From assembly GCA_013339765.2 (NCBI GenBank), contig CM023449.1, forward strand, positions 205,555,422 through 205,619,421: a stretch of 64,000 nt of DNA, read 5' to 3'. Source of the DNA: Haemaphysalis longicornis (Eukaryota; Arthropoda; Arachnida; Ixodida; Ixodidae). Below are positions 10,781 to 22,655 of this stretch, in pieces (position 1 is the stretch's first letter; each line of letters starts with the position of its first letter). The notes below the pieces were generated by a model. That model made no database searches, had not been told where the DNA came from, and saw only the letters and a list, made by a program, of their open reading frames with translations. Made by a program: the position numbers and the translations under genes.

Positions 10781-13700
10781 CTTTTCACTCCCTCCGTGAT
10801 GACATTTTTAACATTTTCAGCAATCTTGAACTCCAACACCGTAACCACAATGTGCTTATGAAATCTTAAGCCCTTTGTAGTAGCAGTTTGGCTAGATGTG
10901 GGCATCACCTGTTAGGCCTTTTCGGCTCGTCAGGTGTGTCATGTGGAAGAAAGGAGACCAAACCACAGCAAAAGAAAAAGTAACTCTATTTACATTAGGC
11001 TGACTTCCTTGATACTATCAAGTAACACGGCGTCCGCAGATCCTTTTCTTCATCATCTTTTTTCTTCTACAGAGTCCTGAAGTCATGTCCTCTTCATCTC
11101 GGTTATTTTGCTATGTGCGACACAATAAAATTTCACATGTCATTTGTAAATAAAATTTGGCCCTTTCACTGGCGTCGCCGGGCAAAATCCTTAAAATTGG
11201 TTTTCTGAATTCTTGTGAGTAACATATGTGAACAAAAACCATTTGGATAAATGAATCAGTGAAGCATTTATTGGAGAATATTTAGGAACACCATTTTGTA
11301 CCGGAACACAGAATCACCTCGATTGTGTTGGTTAGGGAAAAACCTTAAAACTACTATTTAGATATTCTGATAGGCTCCAGATATCAGCAAAAAGCAATTC
11401 TATATCTCAACAGGTGACCGAGATAATCAAAAGTTTACGAAAACAGAATTTCGCCTTTTTCCTCGGTTAGGAGTGAGATTTCCGAAAATCCCGCCTTAGT
11501 GGGCGTCTACTCTGTGACACAAATGTACTCACGAAATTTCGAGCCTCTAGACCTAACAGTTTTTGCTCGGCACTGATGAGTCAGTCAGTCAGTCAGTCAG
11601 TCCGGCACTTCTTTTTACAGGTATAGATTTATTTGTACAGTGCCCTCTTCAATCTTCGTATGCTTCATCGTCCACTACCGCCGCAGTCTTCGTCGAGCGC
11701 TCCCTCGCCATTGAATACCTGCACTACTTCTCCTTGTACTTCTGGGCGATTGCATTCTGGCTTGCCAGCGCGGTGCGCTTCCTGATAAACCGCTTTCTGC
11801 CGTCCGGATCTTCTTTGGTCGTCTTATCCTCAATGTGCGCGGCACAGTCGGAGAAAGTTCTGCCGCCGCAGCCGCCGCGGCGGCCCCTAATTTTATGAGT
11901 GCAGGTCGTTCCCCTAGCAACTCGGAGCGAGTGACATCAAGAGCAGACGACAGTCGTTTAGTCGGCAACGCTGTTGGATCATAGGGTGATTGCCATGCAA
12001 GCTCGGTATTTTTTTCTTTTATTTTTTGCTAGCCATTAACGTGGCGCTAGCCCACGTGCAAGCCTGCACGACGCCGGGCGCTTCTCACAAGACGCACGCT
12101 CACGTGCGCTAGGTATTTTCATGGTATTTTTTTTTCTGTTTATGGACGGCGCAACCAAGAGCTTAAACAGCTCTCGTGTTCATAACGCGGTCGTTAGTTT
12201 ACATGCTCAGCCACATCCTTATAGCCTTAAGCTTTTACACATGATTCAGGTGTCGCAGTTCGGCTGCCCAGGTTTTAGCCTCGCTTATTTGATTTTTACT
12301 TTCTTCAATCATTCTTCGCGTTCACGTGTCATCGCCGCGTAACTTGCGATTTATAATACTTACTTCCTAAGGGCCGTGGCGAGAGCATGCTTTGATACCG
12401 TATACATAGAAACTACACTGCGTAACCTGACTCTAAGCGCAGCGTAAACAAATGCCTTTTTTTCCTTTACCAAAACAATGCTTAATATTTTATTCCGGAA
12501 ATCAGAAGAATTAATTTTACCGTAACACCTGTCTAAGTTTAGAGAAATTTCTTCTACTTTGAATAAGGCAGATATTTAAAAGAAATACAGACTGGTAAAT
12601 ATCCTGGCACCGAAGTTGCGACACTAGAGGAACAATTGACGTATAGTGCTCAACACAATACATAAATTAATCGCAGCTTCCCTATCACGTATGACGCGTT
12701 TTCAAAGTTAACACTTAGAGACTATGAACCAGGAACAACGATTTTTTTTGAGAAAGCACGAGTGCTATTAAAAGGACGAAGAAACTTGGCGCTGGTTTAT
12801 TCAGCGCGGAATGAACGATACACCAGAGCTTCCTTTCGTGTACTATGCAACTTTCTTTATTGAAATGGCAGCTAAGACTACTAGGAAGAAAATATGAATA
12901 TACCGGGACACCAAGCGCGGCGAGGATTCTTGGCCTTGTTAATTAAACAAACATTTCGAGGTGAAGCAACGACCACATGGACGTGTAGAGCCGAAATTGG
13001 GTTGCGCGTACTGTGATAGTTTTAACAGTGGAGCTGCTGTAGGTCGAGCATTTTGTCCGTCTGCTGTATGCCTTGTGTCACGCAGTGGTAGGAGCAGTTC
13101 CCAGACCCGCCTGGGTACCGTCGGCCAGGCGGTTCTCAGAATTACCAATAGAGGGCGCAGCGATCTGGCAGGGGTGGGTTTCATCCCTCCCGTTAGTGGA
13201 GGAAGAGGGAAGGGAAGCTCTCGCGCCGCTGACGTTGCGTTGCCGATTCCTTCGCGCGACCCGTACAATTTGCGCGATGACGGCGCTGCCGTTCCCCGGC
13301 GAACGCTCGTTGACGTTCGAGCCGACACAAGAGAACCACAGGTCCACTGCTTCAGCAGATTTCACACTGGCTGGAACTCGGTTTTCTTGTATTACTTGGT
13401 AGAACATATACTATACAATCATGATTCATAGCTTCAAAGGGTGAAGGTTCTACTGGTCTAATTTTAGGCGCACCCCGAACAGATAGCTACGACTCTACGA
13501 ACAAGCACAATCCTTTCTGTAAGTTCAATTCGCGGTGTTTTGAATTATACTTGGCATAAAACACCGCAGACTCGCGGCTGAAGACAAATACAAACAATAG
13601 TTGCCCGCAATACGCCTAACTTACGCATTCATCTATTGAAAGCTGTTGTTATTCCTTAGCTAGAACTCCCCCGTTTTCAATCTTTGAAACATTCTGGAGG

Positions 13701-14078
13701 ATTTAATTACGTGAGAGGGAACAACTACGAAGCTTCCGGGCTGGGCGGAAGTAATATCGAGTCCCGTTAGGCTCAGCAGCTTCCTTTTCCCTATTTTTTC
13801 CTCCTGTCCGAAACTAGGTCGAAGCGTTGCACGTGTGCTCGGAATTTAGCTTGGCCCCGAAAGCGTGTTACCGGAACCAATAGGGCGAGAGGCGTACATA
13901 GCAGGAGAAGCATGTTAGAGAGCCTGCGCACGCTATTATTAATGTTATGGAAGCGGCGCACGCCACGAACGCGCCGGGAACCAACATTTTGTCCCGCCGA
14001 CGCGCTCGCTTCATCGTTGCATTAGTTGCGCGCAGTATCGACATTCCCCGCAAACTCACGGGTGAAACAACGGAGAGA
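10781..14078. other. unrecognised sequence with one microsatellite
   Basis: A (CAGT)n microsatellite lies at 11580-11601 and a GCC-rich run near 11860-11885, which makes an alanine-rich false frame on the minus strand. The GC-rich stretch 13080-13340 has overlapping open frames on both strands with no recognisable domain. No element or gene could be supported. Confidence 0.45.
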
Positions 14079-14225
14079 GACAGATAGAACTAACTTTATT
14101 GAGCATCAGTTGAGGTAACTATGAGTGGTAACCAGCGCTTGGAGGGCGCCGGTGACCTGGGCTGCTCGTTCAGCGAGTCCTTGCTGGACCCGAGGCTCCA
14201 AGCTGTCTAACGATATCCCGCAGTG
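14079..14225 (-). mobile_element. LINE 3' end with AATAAA and TC-rich tail
   Basis: The minus strand encodes LEPRVQQGLAERAAQVTGAL and stops at about 14106. AATAAA (complement of 14094-14099) and a TCTCTC-rich tail follow. Peptide, polyadenylation signal and tail occur in the same order in the LINE end at 53899-54240. The RTE copy at 14262 begins just upstream in this orientation, so the LINE may once have continued past it. Confidence 0.5.
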
Positions 14226-14261
14226 CTCCACAGAAGAGATGAGAGTGGATGAGTTGTGAGG

Positions 14262-14986
14262 TAATTAGAAGGATAAGAATGGGATGGAGTTCATTCGGCA
14301 GGCATTCGCAGATAATCAACGGCAGCCTACCATTGTCTCTGAAGAGGAACGTGTATGACAGCTGCTTCTTACCAGTACTCACTTACGGGGCAGAAACTTG
14401 GGGCTCACTGAGAGGGTTCAACTTAAATTGAGGACGACTCAGCGAGCAATGGAACGGAAGATGATAGGTGTAACATTAAGGGACAAGAAGAGAGCGGAGT
14501 GGGTCAGAGAACAAACGCGTGTTGAGGACATATTAGTGGAAATTAAGAAGAAGAAATGGGCGGGGGCGGTGCATGTAATGTGAAGGCACAATACCGGTTG
14601 GTCCTTAAGGGTAGCCGAGTTGGTCCTCAGAGGAGGCAAGCGTGGCAGGGGGTGGCAGAAAGTTGGATGGGCAGATGAGATGAAGAAGTTTGCGGGGATG
14701 AATGAATGAATTAATTTATTGATACAGGAGAGGTAGCACGCCTCATGTTGGGAAAATGGAAGAGCGGCGAAGGGGAAAAATGCTTGCAGGTGGCATGGGT
14801 TCGTTTCACACATCCCCCCTGCACACGAACCACTTAGTGAAGGTCATTCGTTGGAAAGCAACTTTCCGAGGGAATAAATAAGTCGCAGTTAGCACAGGAC
14901 CGGGATAATTGAACCGGGATAGTTGGAGATCTATACGGGAGGCCTTTGCCCTGCTGTGGATGTAGACAGCTGATGATGATGATCAT
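14262..14986 (+). mobile_element. 5'-truncated RTE-clade LINE, second copy
   Basis: The sequence between two copies of GATGAGTTGTGAGG (14248-14261 and 14987-15000) encodes RTE ORF2 pieces. GWSSFGR...LPLSLKRNVYDSC and LTYGAETW come first, then after a frame change LKLRTTQRAMERKMIGVTL, KKRAEWVREQTRV and a TGA stop near 14581 where copy 1 continues RRQ. It ends in a (GAT)n tail at about 14970-14986. The 14-bp target duplication shows a genuine target-primed insertion. It is interrupted by another LINE end at about 14703-14869. The first four bases of the right duplication overlap the tail repeat, so 10 bp is the conservative length. Confidence 0.85.
14703..14869 (-). mobile_element. LINE 3' end nested inside the RTE copy
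   Basis: Comparison with the uninterrupted RTE copy (about 7380-7400) shows that GGGATAAATTGGTCACAG is broken here by about 170 bp. On the minus strand the insert ends in AATAAA-TTAATTCATTCATT, the same CATT-type tail as the LINE at 10371-10780. It is a severely 5'-truncated copy with no coding sequence. A loose target duplication, GGGATGAAT / GGGAATAAAT, flanks it. Confidence 0.7.
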
Positions 14987-15000
14987 GATGAGTTGTGAGG

Positions 15001-17200
15001 GCATAGCCAAATGATATGAGCGCGGTCGGGGCATGGTGGAGAGGGAAATGTAGAGAGATAAGTTGACGCTTGCCTTACTATATGGAACTCTACAGTGTTT
15101 TTTAAGATGCCTAATGATCATGTGTGCTAATGCGTATAATTCTTGTCTGTCGCATTCTAATGTGAATTATCGCATGAGATTTTTTGTGTGATTGCTTATG
15201 GAAGTTTCTGGCCCAGTGTATTGTAATATTTCTAACCCCTTCAGCGATTGTTACCTGTGAAACAGCCAAAATCCTAGACCACTGCTGTTGTTCATGCGTT
15301 GCTGTCTGCTGTCCTCGTAAACAGGGGGAGGGAGCTACTCAAGCTGCCAAAAGCCGCTTTTTCTTACTCCACCTCATGCCCTACTTCGGACACAAAATAA
15401 AGACTATTATTTTATATAAAGACTGTACGTGTTTCTATAATAGATTGAGTTCAAATTACCGCTCCGGGTTGTCTTTTATCTTCTTTATCCTTGTACCCAT
15501 GCGGTATGAATTTTTCAACAGTGCACCACCAAATAGCCCAGGAATCGGTACTCGGGAACTCTGTTAAGACGCCTTGTAGTAGCCTTAACGACGTGCTTGC
15601 TTACTCCGTTCCCTAGCTCAGACCCGAATATGTAAGGCTGCATGCACCCACTCCATTCAAGACGGCTATCTTTCCCCTTCTCCCCGAACTCGTCAGTCTT
15701 TTTTTTTCGGGGATAGGCGTAGGGGGGTGGGGTGAAATGGGCGTGGTGAATGTGAATGGGGCCACTGCCTATCATCGAGCGAAGACTAGCGACAACGTTC
15801 TCTTTGTCACACGCGACTCTTTGAGCTCAAGCGTTGATGTCCACCTCAACCATGAAATTCAACCATTTCGCAATTCCCTGCGGAAAATGAAGATTAACAA
15901 AATAAAGCAAAACATCCGAAAAATTTTATAGGTAGGGCTTACTCTTTCCAAACGTGTTGTGCCTAAACTTTATTTTGGTGCTGGCAAAGTCTGTTTTATC
16001 TTTGTATCATGTTATCCCTTTTAATTTTTTAGGTGATTGAAGCATTGGCAGCACCAAGATGTTTCTTCCGGCTATTGCTACAGTTATAAATACAAGAGCA
16101 TAAAATTCTCCGCAACTCGAATATCCATTGTTCCACGAAAAACGAGAATCTGATAATAAAAAAAAACTAGCGGTTTGCATCCCTCGAACTGCGGACAGCA
16201 CTAAGGCCAGGAAGGGAAGTACTCATCTAGAACAAAAACTACGGTCGGGAAATTACAGCGCCGACTGAAACAAGCCCGGAAAGTTTCCATAACTGCGTAC
16301 ACCACGCCACATCGAGCTGTGAACATGTAATGATTTCCGGAGGCACTCGATATGTGAATGAAGCAATAAACCAACGAGGAAGACGACGTACGCTGTTTTT
16401 TGGGCACTCATCGGCTGCCAACCTCGCTTTTTATCGACCAATACAGGCTTTCTTCTTACAACTGTGCGTTCCGCCGCTGCGCTCGTGAGCCACTTTTTAT
16501 ACGACTGCCACTTTCAAGTTCGCGTTCTCAACTTCATTTTCGTTTACTTCAACCGGAAAAGTTTCGGTGACGGCGCGAAAATCGTGGCAGTGGAAGATAG
16601 TGTTGTGTTGCGGGCAGAAACAATGTAATGCAATGCCAGCTGCTTGGAGGAGCTTGCTTTTGTTTCCTGCTTATTCTTCCTCTGGCGAAGCAGGTGGTGT
16701 TAGCCCACACCTTCACGTAGGGAAAGAAAAAAAGAACAGAATGATTTGCAAACAAGAACACCATTCTGCTCATTTACAGAACCGTGAAAAACTACGCCGT
16801 GGAAACGAAAATATGTTGTTGGTGGTTGTGTGAGGGAAAGGAAAAGAAAAGGAAGTGCACTGGGGATGTTTTCCTGCATACAACCCACTGCGTGGCAGGG
16901 AAAGTTGAAGGAGAGTAAAATGATGAAGCAGGGGGCGTAAGAGAGAAAAAAAAGAGAGAAGAAAGAATAGAAGTAACGCTAAGCCAGTTCGGGCACATCA
17001 GTCATTAACACGGCCGTCTCCAGGGTAGTGAGGAAGCTGGGCGAATAATTCCTGTAGGGTGCCCGGGGTGTCTTCGCCCAGCTATGACTGCAATAGGGCA
17101 GCAATTGATCACTCCCTGAGATCGCAATCGAGTGCAGGCCAGGCGAAAACGAACCAAGAATATTTGCAATTGTAGAACGGTGCACGAAGAAGCCTTATAT
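15001..17200. other. unrecognised sequence
   Basis: Nothing could be assigned. Short overlapping frames occur on both strands at 16200-16440 and 16549-17000 without motifs. The first few hundred bases may continue the target of the RTE insertion. Confidence 0.4.
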
Positions 17201-17294
17201 TGACAATCCAGCGCGCGAAAACACGGCACAAAGAAGAAACGAGAGTTAGGACAGGACAGCGCTGCCTGTGTTTTTCGCGCCTGCTGGATTGTCA
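17201..17294. repeat. 94-bp inverted repeat, hairpin or miniature element
   Basis: TGACAATCCAGCGCGCGAAAA at the left end (from 17201) pairs with the complement of the right end (17271-17294), TGACAATCCAGCAGGCGCGAA, with one 3-base gap. The pairing continues into CACRGGCA. The centre contains ACAGGACAGCGCT. The ends are sharp, which suggests a small foldback or MITE-like unit. Confidence 0.6.
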
Positions 17295-18444
17295 TAATCA
17301 TGAACTTTCACCAACTCGCCCAAATCACAGTCCTCTTGAAGCCTTATATGTTTGCTATCAGCAAACAATCGCGGCTTATCGAGTATGACCGTAGCACTAG
17401 GTCTGGGTTACATTCCGGGAAGGCAAAAAAAAAAACAATGTTTTTTACACATCTGTGAAACATCCAACGCACGCACTGAAAGAAGAAACTGTGAAGGGAG
17501 TTTGGGAACCGCTGAAGCCACTGTAGGAATGAATAAGACTAGAAAACGGCCTTTTCACTCACTCAGCCATCTATTGAAGTTGTTGCTCTGACCATGAAAA
17601 CACTGGAATCTAGCGATGTCGATGGAGTATTTTTTTTTTTTTGCACGCAGGCAGAAAACAAATGATGGCTCCCAAAGGCCAGTATGTCTAATGGAACACC
17701 GCGAAGCTTTGTCAATGACTAATACCAGCAGTTCTTCGTGGGTGAATATAAATCAAACATTTATCAAACATCGTGTTCTCGCCGGAACTCTCTCATCCGA
17801 AAGAACACCTGCTTTCACCATCTCCCAGAAAGCTTATTGCCGCTCGCCTGAAGCGACTTCTCTTGTTTCCTTCTTAATAATTCATCCAGAATCATCTGCC
17901 TGAGGCCAACACGAAGGAGAGGCTACAGAACAGTTCCTCTTTATTTCTTTCAGCCAGCACAAAGCCTGCGTACTCCATAGAAGCTGTCAGAAAGCTCAGT
18001 TTTTAGTTGGGAGCAACAAGTCTAAAAACGAGCTCGTATAGGGTTGGGAATTACTAATAGGAGTCGCCACAAAACAAAGGCGTACGCTATATCGTTTCTT
18101 CGTTTATGCATAGTAGGGTTTTACGCCCTTCCCGCCCTCCCGCCTTAAACCTGTTCGTCAACGCCAGACACCGAATGTTCCGTAGCTTCCAATAAGCACA
18201 CCTACCCCCTGGCTCTATCAGTGCCTGCCTGTACAGAAATCCTAGGTATGAAACTGACCGGCACCCACCTTACACTATACGCTCTTCAAAAAACGCTCCC
18301 CCGGACGTACCCGGTCTTACTGTCCACGACGTTATATATGCGCATCCAGAACACGCAACCTCTTCATCTGGCGCTGTTCCTAGTTGTCCCTGTACCACCC
18401 TACCTTCACCAATTGTGTGGTTACGCATGCCGCTGGAGACGATT
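17295..18444. other. unrecognised sequence
   Basis: A run of T bases lies near 17628-17642. No motif, box pair or tandem structure was seen. Confidence 0.4.
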
Positions 18445-18960
18445 GTGGTGGTGGTGGTGATGTTTATTGACGGGTGGACCTAGCCTTGCGTGGTATGCCG
18501 GCAATTGCTCACCCGATGAGCACCTTTTACCGCTATGCGCGAGAATTCACCATGATTCGCTGAGGCTTGTGACCCTTAAAAATTCCAGCATCAAACGCAA
18601 GAAGTCCCTCCTCGTGATCCAATGGCTTTCCAGGAAAATTAAATCGTTCAAAGAGGCATGCGGAGCGGCTTTCCTTCGCAGTTCTTTAAACAAAGGTAAC
18701 CGCTCCTCCGCATGCTCTCGGCAGTCCATAATTAAATGGTCGATGTCGCCTGTAGCACCACACGTTCCGCACAGAGGTGAAGGGATAATGTTCAGCTTAT
18801 GAAGCCACGCCGGTGTCCGCGCTGAGTGGTATTAGTTTCTTTGGCTTGGTATGTTGGTCCCAGAAAGGTTTGATCACTAATCCTTCAATTTAGCCCGTGG
18901 CGATGAGGGCCCGTTGCCGCAGACAAGCCAGTGCCGTCGGGGCGTTGACTGTGGGTGTTG
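18445..18960 (-). mobile_element. I/Jockey-like LINE 3' end with (CCA)n tail
   Basis: The minus strand encodes LHKLNIIPSPLCGTCGATGD followed by IDHLIMDCREHAEERLPLFK (about 18800-18690). This is a textbook LINE C-terminal C-x2-C...H-x4-C segment. The frame continues to a stop at about 18547. AATAAA then lies next to a (CAC)n tail (complement of 18445-18459). Upstream, a piece reading TALACLRQRALIATG (about 18935-18890) is consistent with the same ORF in another frame. Confidence 0.7.
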
Positions 18961-19599
18961 GGGCATCCCATGGGGGCCGGAAGGGGCGGCGCCAACAGGC
19001 GGCGCGCGAGCAGGAGCGGAAAGTTTTCACCCCTCGAAGTGATTACCAGCAGACGCTTCGCATCGATTAGAATGGGTAGTTTTGTCGGGGACGTGCAGTT
19101 GCAGGGCCTTCTGTGTTCAACGGCCGCTGCCTAGTCCCGCGGTTCTTTATCTTGCCTCCAGATTCCTCCCGCGGGTCTTCACCAGCTTTCGAACTGCAGA
19201 CAGCTTGGGTTGTGACCTTGCAGTAGTGCCACACGTCGGGCATCCTTTTTTCTCGCGGCACATATTTTCTGACACCGCACGCAGTAGCATAAGGCTCGCT
19301 TCCGCCACGAACTGCCACTAACTTTCACCGTATCTCCGATTTGTTTCTTTGGAATTATTGGCACTGCGTCTTTTTCCTTCCGCTGCAGTGTGCTCCGCTA
19401 GCCGATTTTTGCTCGCACAAACTACTACAAACACTCTTTCTTCCATCGTACTATAAGTGAATGAAATGCGCTGCCTCCCGAAATGTTTATGTCAAGAAAT
19501 GCACGTTGCTTCAATGAACGGTTACAAGACTAGTTCTTTCACTAGATTTGTAAAATGATCACTCACGCTAACCCCCCCCCCCTTTTTTCTTTTTTTATT
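18961..19599. other. unrecognised sequence
   Basis: No supported feature. C-runs and T-runs lie near 19570-19605. Confidence 0.4.
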
Positions 19600-19802
19600 T
19601 TTTTCTCTGACGTGTTTAATCACATGGGCATCTCTTGGTGTTTCCCCCCCCCCTTGCCTTTGCATTTTGTGCAATGCACTTCTGTATGTTTACCCTTGAT
19701 GTGTATTTTTATCCCAATGTAACAATTCGTGTACACTCCCACTCCTGCCTGGTCAACCTGTGGCCTGCAGTATTGAATAAAATAAAATAAGTAAAATAAA
19801 TA
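19600..19802 (+). mobile_element. CR1-like LINE 3' untranslated end
   Basis: The stretch ending GTGGCCTGCAGTATTGAATAAAATAAAATAAG resembles the 3' end of the larger CR1-like LINE at 22312, which ends CTGCAGTATAAAATAAATAAA on the minus strand. It shares the CTGCAGTAT word and the AAAT/TAAA tail. No coding part is visible. Confidence 0.5.
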
Positions 19803-20813
19803 GCCCCACGGAGGCCAACAACACCCCGCGCAACGCATCAAGCACACATGTATGTAAAATATTTATGAAAAAATTAACATATTCTTCGGCTAGGCACGTA
19901 TCATCCCTTCTTCAGCAAAAAAGACGGACGCTCAAAATATTCCCTTTTATATTTTAGGGTTTTTCCCCAAAACTAGAGTTGTTCGTCCGCTTTTCTAGGT
20001 TGTTATCCCCATTTTATGCAGTCTTGTAACCTCCGTACGTGTCCTATTCGTGGTTTCGAAATAAAGTTCTCGTGTCTTGCGTGTGATCAAATTATAGGTG
20101 AACAGAGGTGAACGTTCGAGCAGAAGATGCGTAGGGGAGTGAGAACGAAACGACGTGACGAGAGGCCCTTGAAAGTGAGTAGGCTGGGCTGTTCGGGTTT
20201 GCAGACAGTTCCAACCCGCGGCGTCTCTCCGACGAGAGGCACGCGTGCACGCAGACGCGAACGTGATCCCACGGCGGGTGAGCGACCGTGGCACCGCGGT
20301 TGCGACACGTGGCACGGCAAGCACAGACGCGTGAAAAAAATTATAATAAAACATACACGCCGCAAGCGCATCACGACGCCAAACAGTGGCTTTTAAGCCT
20401 CGGTGGGCCCGTGTCAAGCACGTACGCTTATGCAATTATCTGCGCCGAGAGAGCTTGCGCATTGGGAGGGAAGTTCACTGCGCCGCCTTTCTTACGAGCC
20501 TAGCTGAGTAGATGAGCCCGTGACTGGGCTAGAAGAAAGAATCAGTGTCGCAGTGAACACTCTTATATAGACTTTCGAGCTGCTTTGACGGGTGGCGTTG
20601 CAACTGTGAGGTTTTGTTATGTCGTCATACAAAACGGAGATTACACAGATAACCTGTACCTCCAAATCGGAACTGACCGTATAATACTCCCATCGCCTTG
20701 GAGAAAAAAATTCATGCGCCCCTACCGTCAAACGACGACGATGGTTGAACGCGAAGCTTTCTCGTCGCAGATTCTTTGGTTGTCGTCAAAGTTTTCCAAG
20801 CCGCTTCGATCAT
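19803..20813. other. unrecognised sequence
   Basis: Open frames of up to 146 codons on the minus strand (19995-20435) lack any domain and overlap frames on the other strand. No feature is supported. Confidence 0.4.
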
Positions 20814-20965
20814 GTCGGGATGGCGCAATCGGGTAGACGCCGGCTTCATAACGCGAGGGACCCCGGTTCGACTCCTGCCACGGGAAGCGCTTTTATGGGC
20901 GAAGCACCTGAGGGGCTCAAGCTGTCGGCGTCTTCTGTAGTTGTATCGCGCAGTCACGGTAATAA
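20814..20965 (+). mobile_element. tRNA-derived SINE, Met-like head
   Basis: TGGCGCAATCGGGTAGACGC (20821-20840) fits an A box and GGTTCGACTCC (20865-20875) a B box. The CTTCATAAC word between them is in the position of a CAT anticodon loop, suggesting descent from a methionine tRNA. No acceptor stem closes, so it is not a functional tRNA gene. The same head, more decayed, occurs at 31683. The downstream limit is a guess. Confidence 0.6.
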
Positions 20966-21460
20966 AACACCTGAACACTTGATTTCCATCGCCTTGCACT
21001 AGAACGTAACGCGTACTAAAAGAAAAGTGTGTAATGGATAAAAGCAGTTCAAAAAGAACTGGTCGTGCGTTCACCACGTAGAAGAAAAGTTGAGGTGACC
21101 TCTACGTATGGGCCTTAAGATGCAAGACACGATAGCGTTATCTCGACTGCCAGGGAGCATTTTCGAACGCAGTTACGGTATTTACGATATATGCTTCACG
21201 AGCACTGAAGGTCAGCGAGGAGAGAGAGATTAGCAGCGAAGGGGTTTAATCGCATTGGCCCAGGAGAGACATAGTTCCTCTGCGTTTCTATTGCTTAAGA
21301 TGTAAGCGTAAAAGGTTGCGCCTCTGGGTTTTTGGAGGTCTGTTTGAGAGAGAAGGTGTCACCGTCAGTCTTTCAAAGTGTTTATTATGTGATTCTTAAG
21401 CCGGAAGAAACGTTTTTCCGTTTTGCGAAGCGAGGGAGAGTGAGTGAGAGAGAAGTGTGT
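20966..21460. other. unrecognised; GA-rich stretches
   Basis: GA-rich runs lie near 21217-21230 and 21430-21455. The second abuts the tail of the next LINE fragment and may derive from it. Confidence 0.4.
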
Positions 21461-22030
21461 TAGGAAGATATTTATTACTGAAGAAATAGTTGAGCTTTAG
21501 GAAAAAGGTGGCAAAGAGATGGTAGGGAGCTCAAGGGTGAAACCTGATGTCTAGAGCGCCAGATGCAGCAACTCGTCCCCTTCCCCTCTCATCAGCTCGC
21601 GCTGACCTTAAGGTAACGAGCTGGTCAAAGATGCCTTCCATATCTTGATAGAAATGGAATATGCAATGTTTGAGTTGTTCTCCCCTGAGCATATCCTTGG
21701 ACATAGCTAGGTTTCGTGGAAGAGGATGAACGTTTCTGATTTTAGCAGTGTTAATTAATGTGTAATGTTCCCACCAAAAATCTTCGCCCACATATATTTC
21801 TAGATACTTGTGTTGGTTTATCCTCCACAGAGTTTGCGATTAAGGGAAAAAGTGTGTTTCTAGGCGTAGGATGACGAGTCATTCTTGGCGTTTTTCGCAG
21901 AGGGGAGTGTGGTAGTCGTCGTCGCAAGGAGCATGGTATGTGAGCTGCCGCGCCTTTTGGTCAATGCCTCGTACTCCTCCAGACCGTTGTGTCTGGGCGT
22001 CCAGGTGACGTTATTAATTTTCTGAATTCT
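21461..22030 (-). mobile_element. I-like LINE 3' fragment
   Basis: The minus strand reads VTWTPRHNGLEEYEAL near 22010-21960, which resembles the W-x-P-x-H segment of LINE-encoded RNase H. The last frame, 21791-21531, ends with a LINE-like GRVAASGALDIRFHP and a stop. AATAAATATCTTCC and a TC-rich stretch follow at about 21475-21430. Several frame breaks lie between these parts. Confidence 0.45.
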
Positions 22031-22655
22031 GGAAGGGAGATTATCTTACAGAAGCGTTTAGGTAATCTTTATGCATAAAACAGCCTAATGGCCTTTGAGA
22101 GCCTGTAACAATGCTGACGCCTCTATTGGATACTTCCGCTAGTCGGGAGGCCAAGAGGATGTCTCCAACTTCCATTTTTTGTTCCTGTACGTATAGGGGT
22201 CATGTAATCACAAAGATTGCCGAAGTAGTCAACTACGACAACTGCTGTCTCGTACTTTCGTACATGTCGAAGCCGGCGCATACTGTTGTCTCATGAGTTT
22301 GAAACATTCCTCAAATTTATTTATTTATTTATTTTATACTGCAGACCACAACACGTGGTATAAGCAGGACGGGCAATCACGAATCACAACGAGCAAAACA
22401 GTGAACTAAGATTGATCATGAACGCAATAAATAACAAAGTGAGTAAAATTAGGAAATATATACAGTGCTGCGCAAAAAATATACACAATGCGACAAACAT
22501 ACATACTATGCAAGGCGGTCATGCTCTGACAAGAAGTTCCACTCAGACACTGTGTGCGGAAAAAAGGAAAATTTATATGTATCTGTTTTGCAAAATATGG
22601 TGTTAAAGAGTTTGGCTGGTGATGTCGTGTATTTCTGGTTGACAAAGGGGTTTAA

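Noticed and set aside
11675..11968. alanine-rich minus-strand protein
   Set aside because: The alanine run comes from a GCC-rich simple stretch; the rest has no domain.
12939..13431. overlapping open frames of 109-156 codons on both strands
   Set aside because: GC-rich DNA gives long frames in several phases at once, and none shows a motif.
20814..20900. functional tRNA-Met gene
   Set aside because: A and B boxes are good, but no acceptor stem can be closed and the sequence continues into a SINE body.
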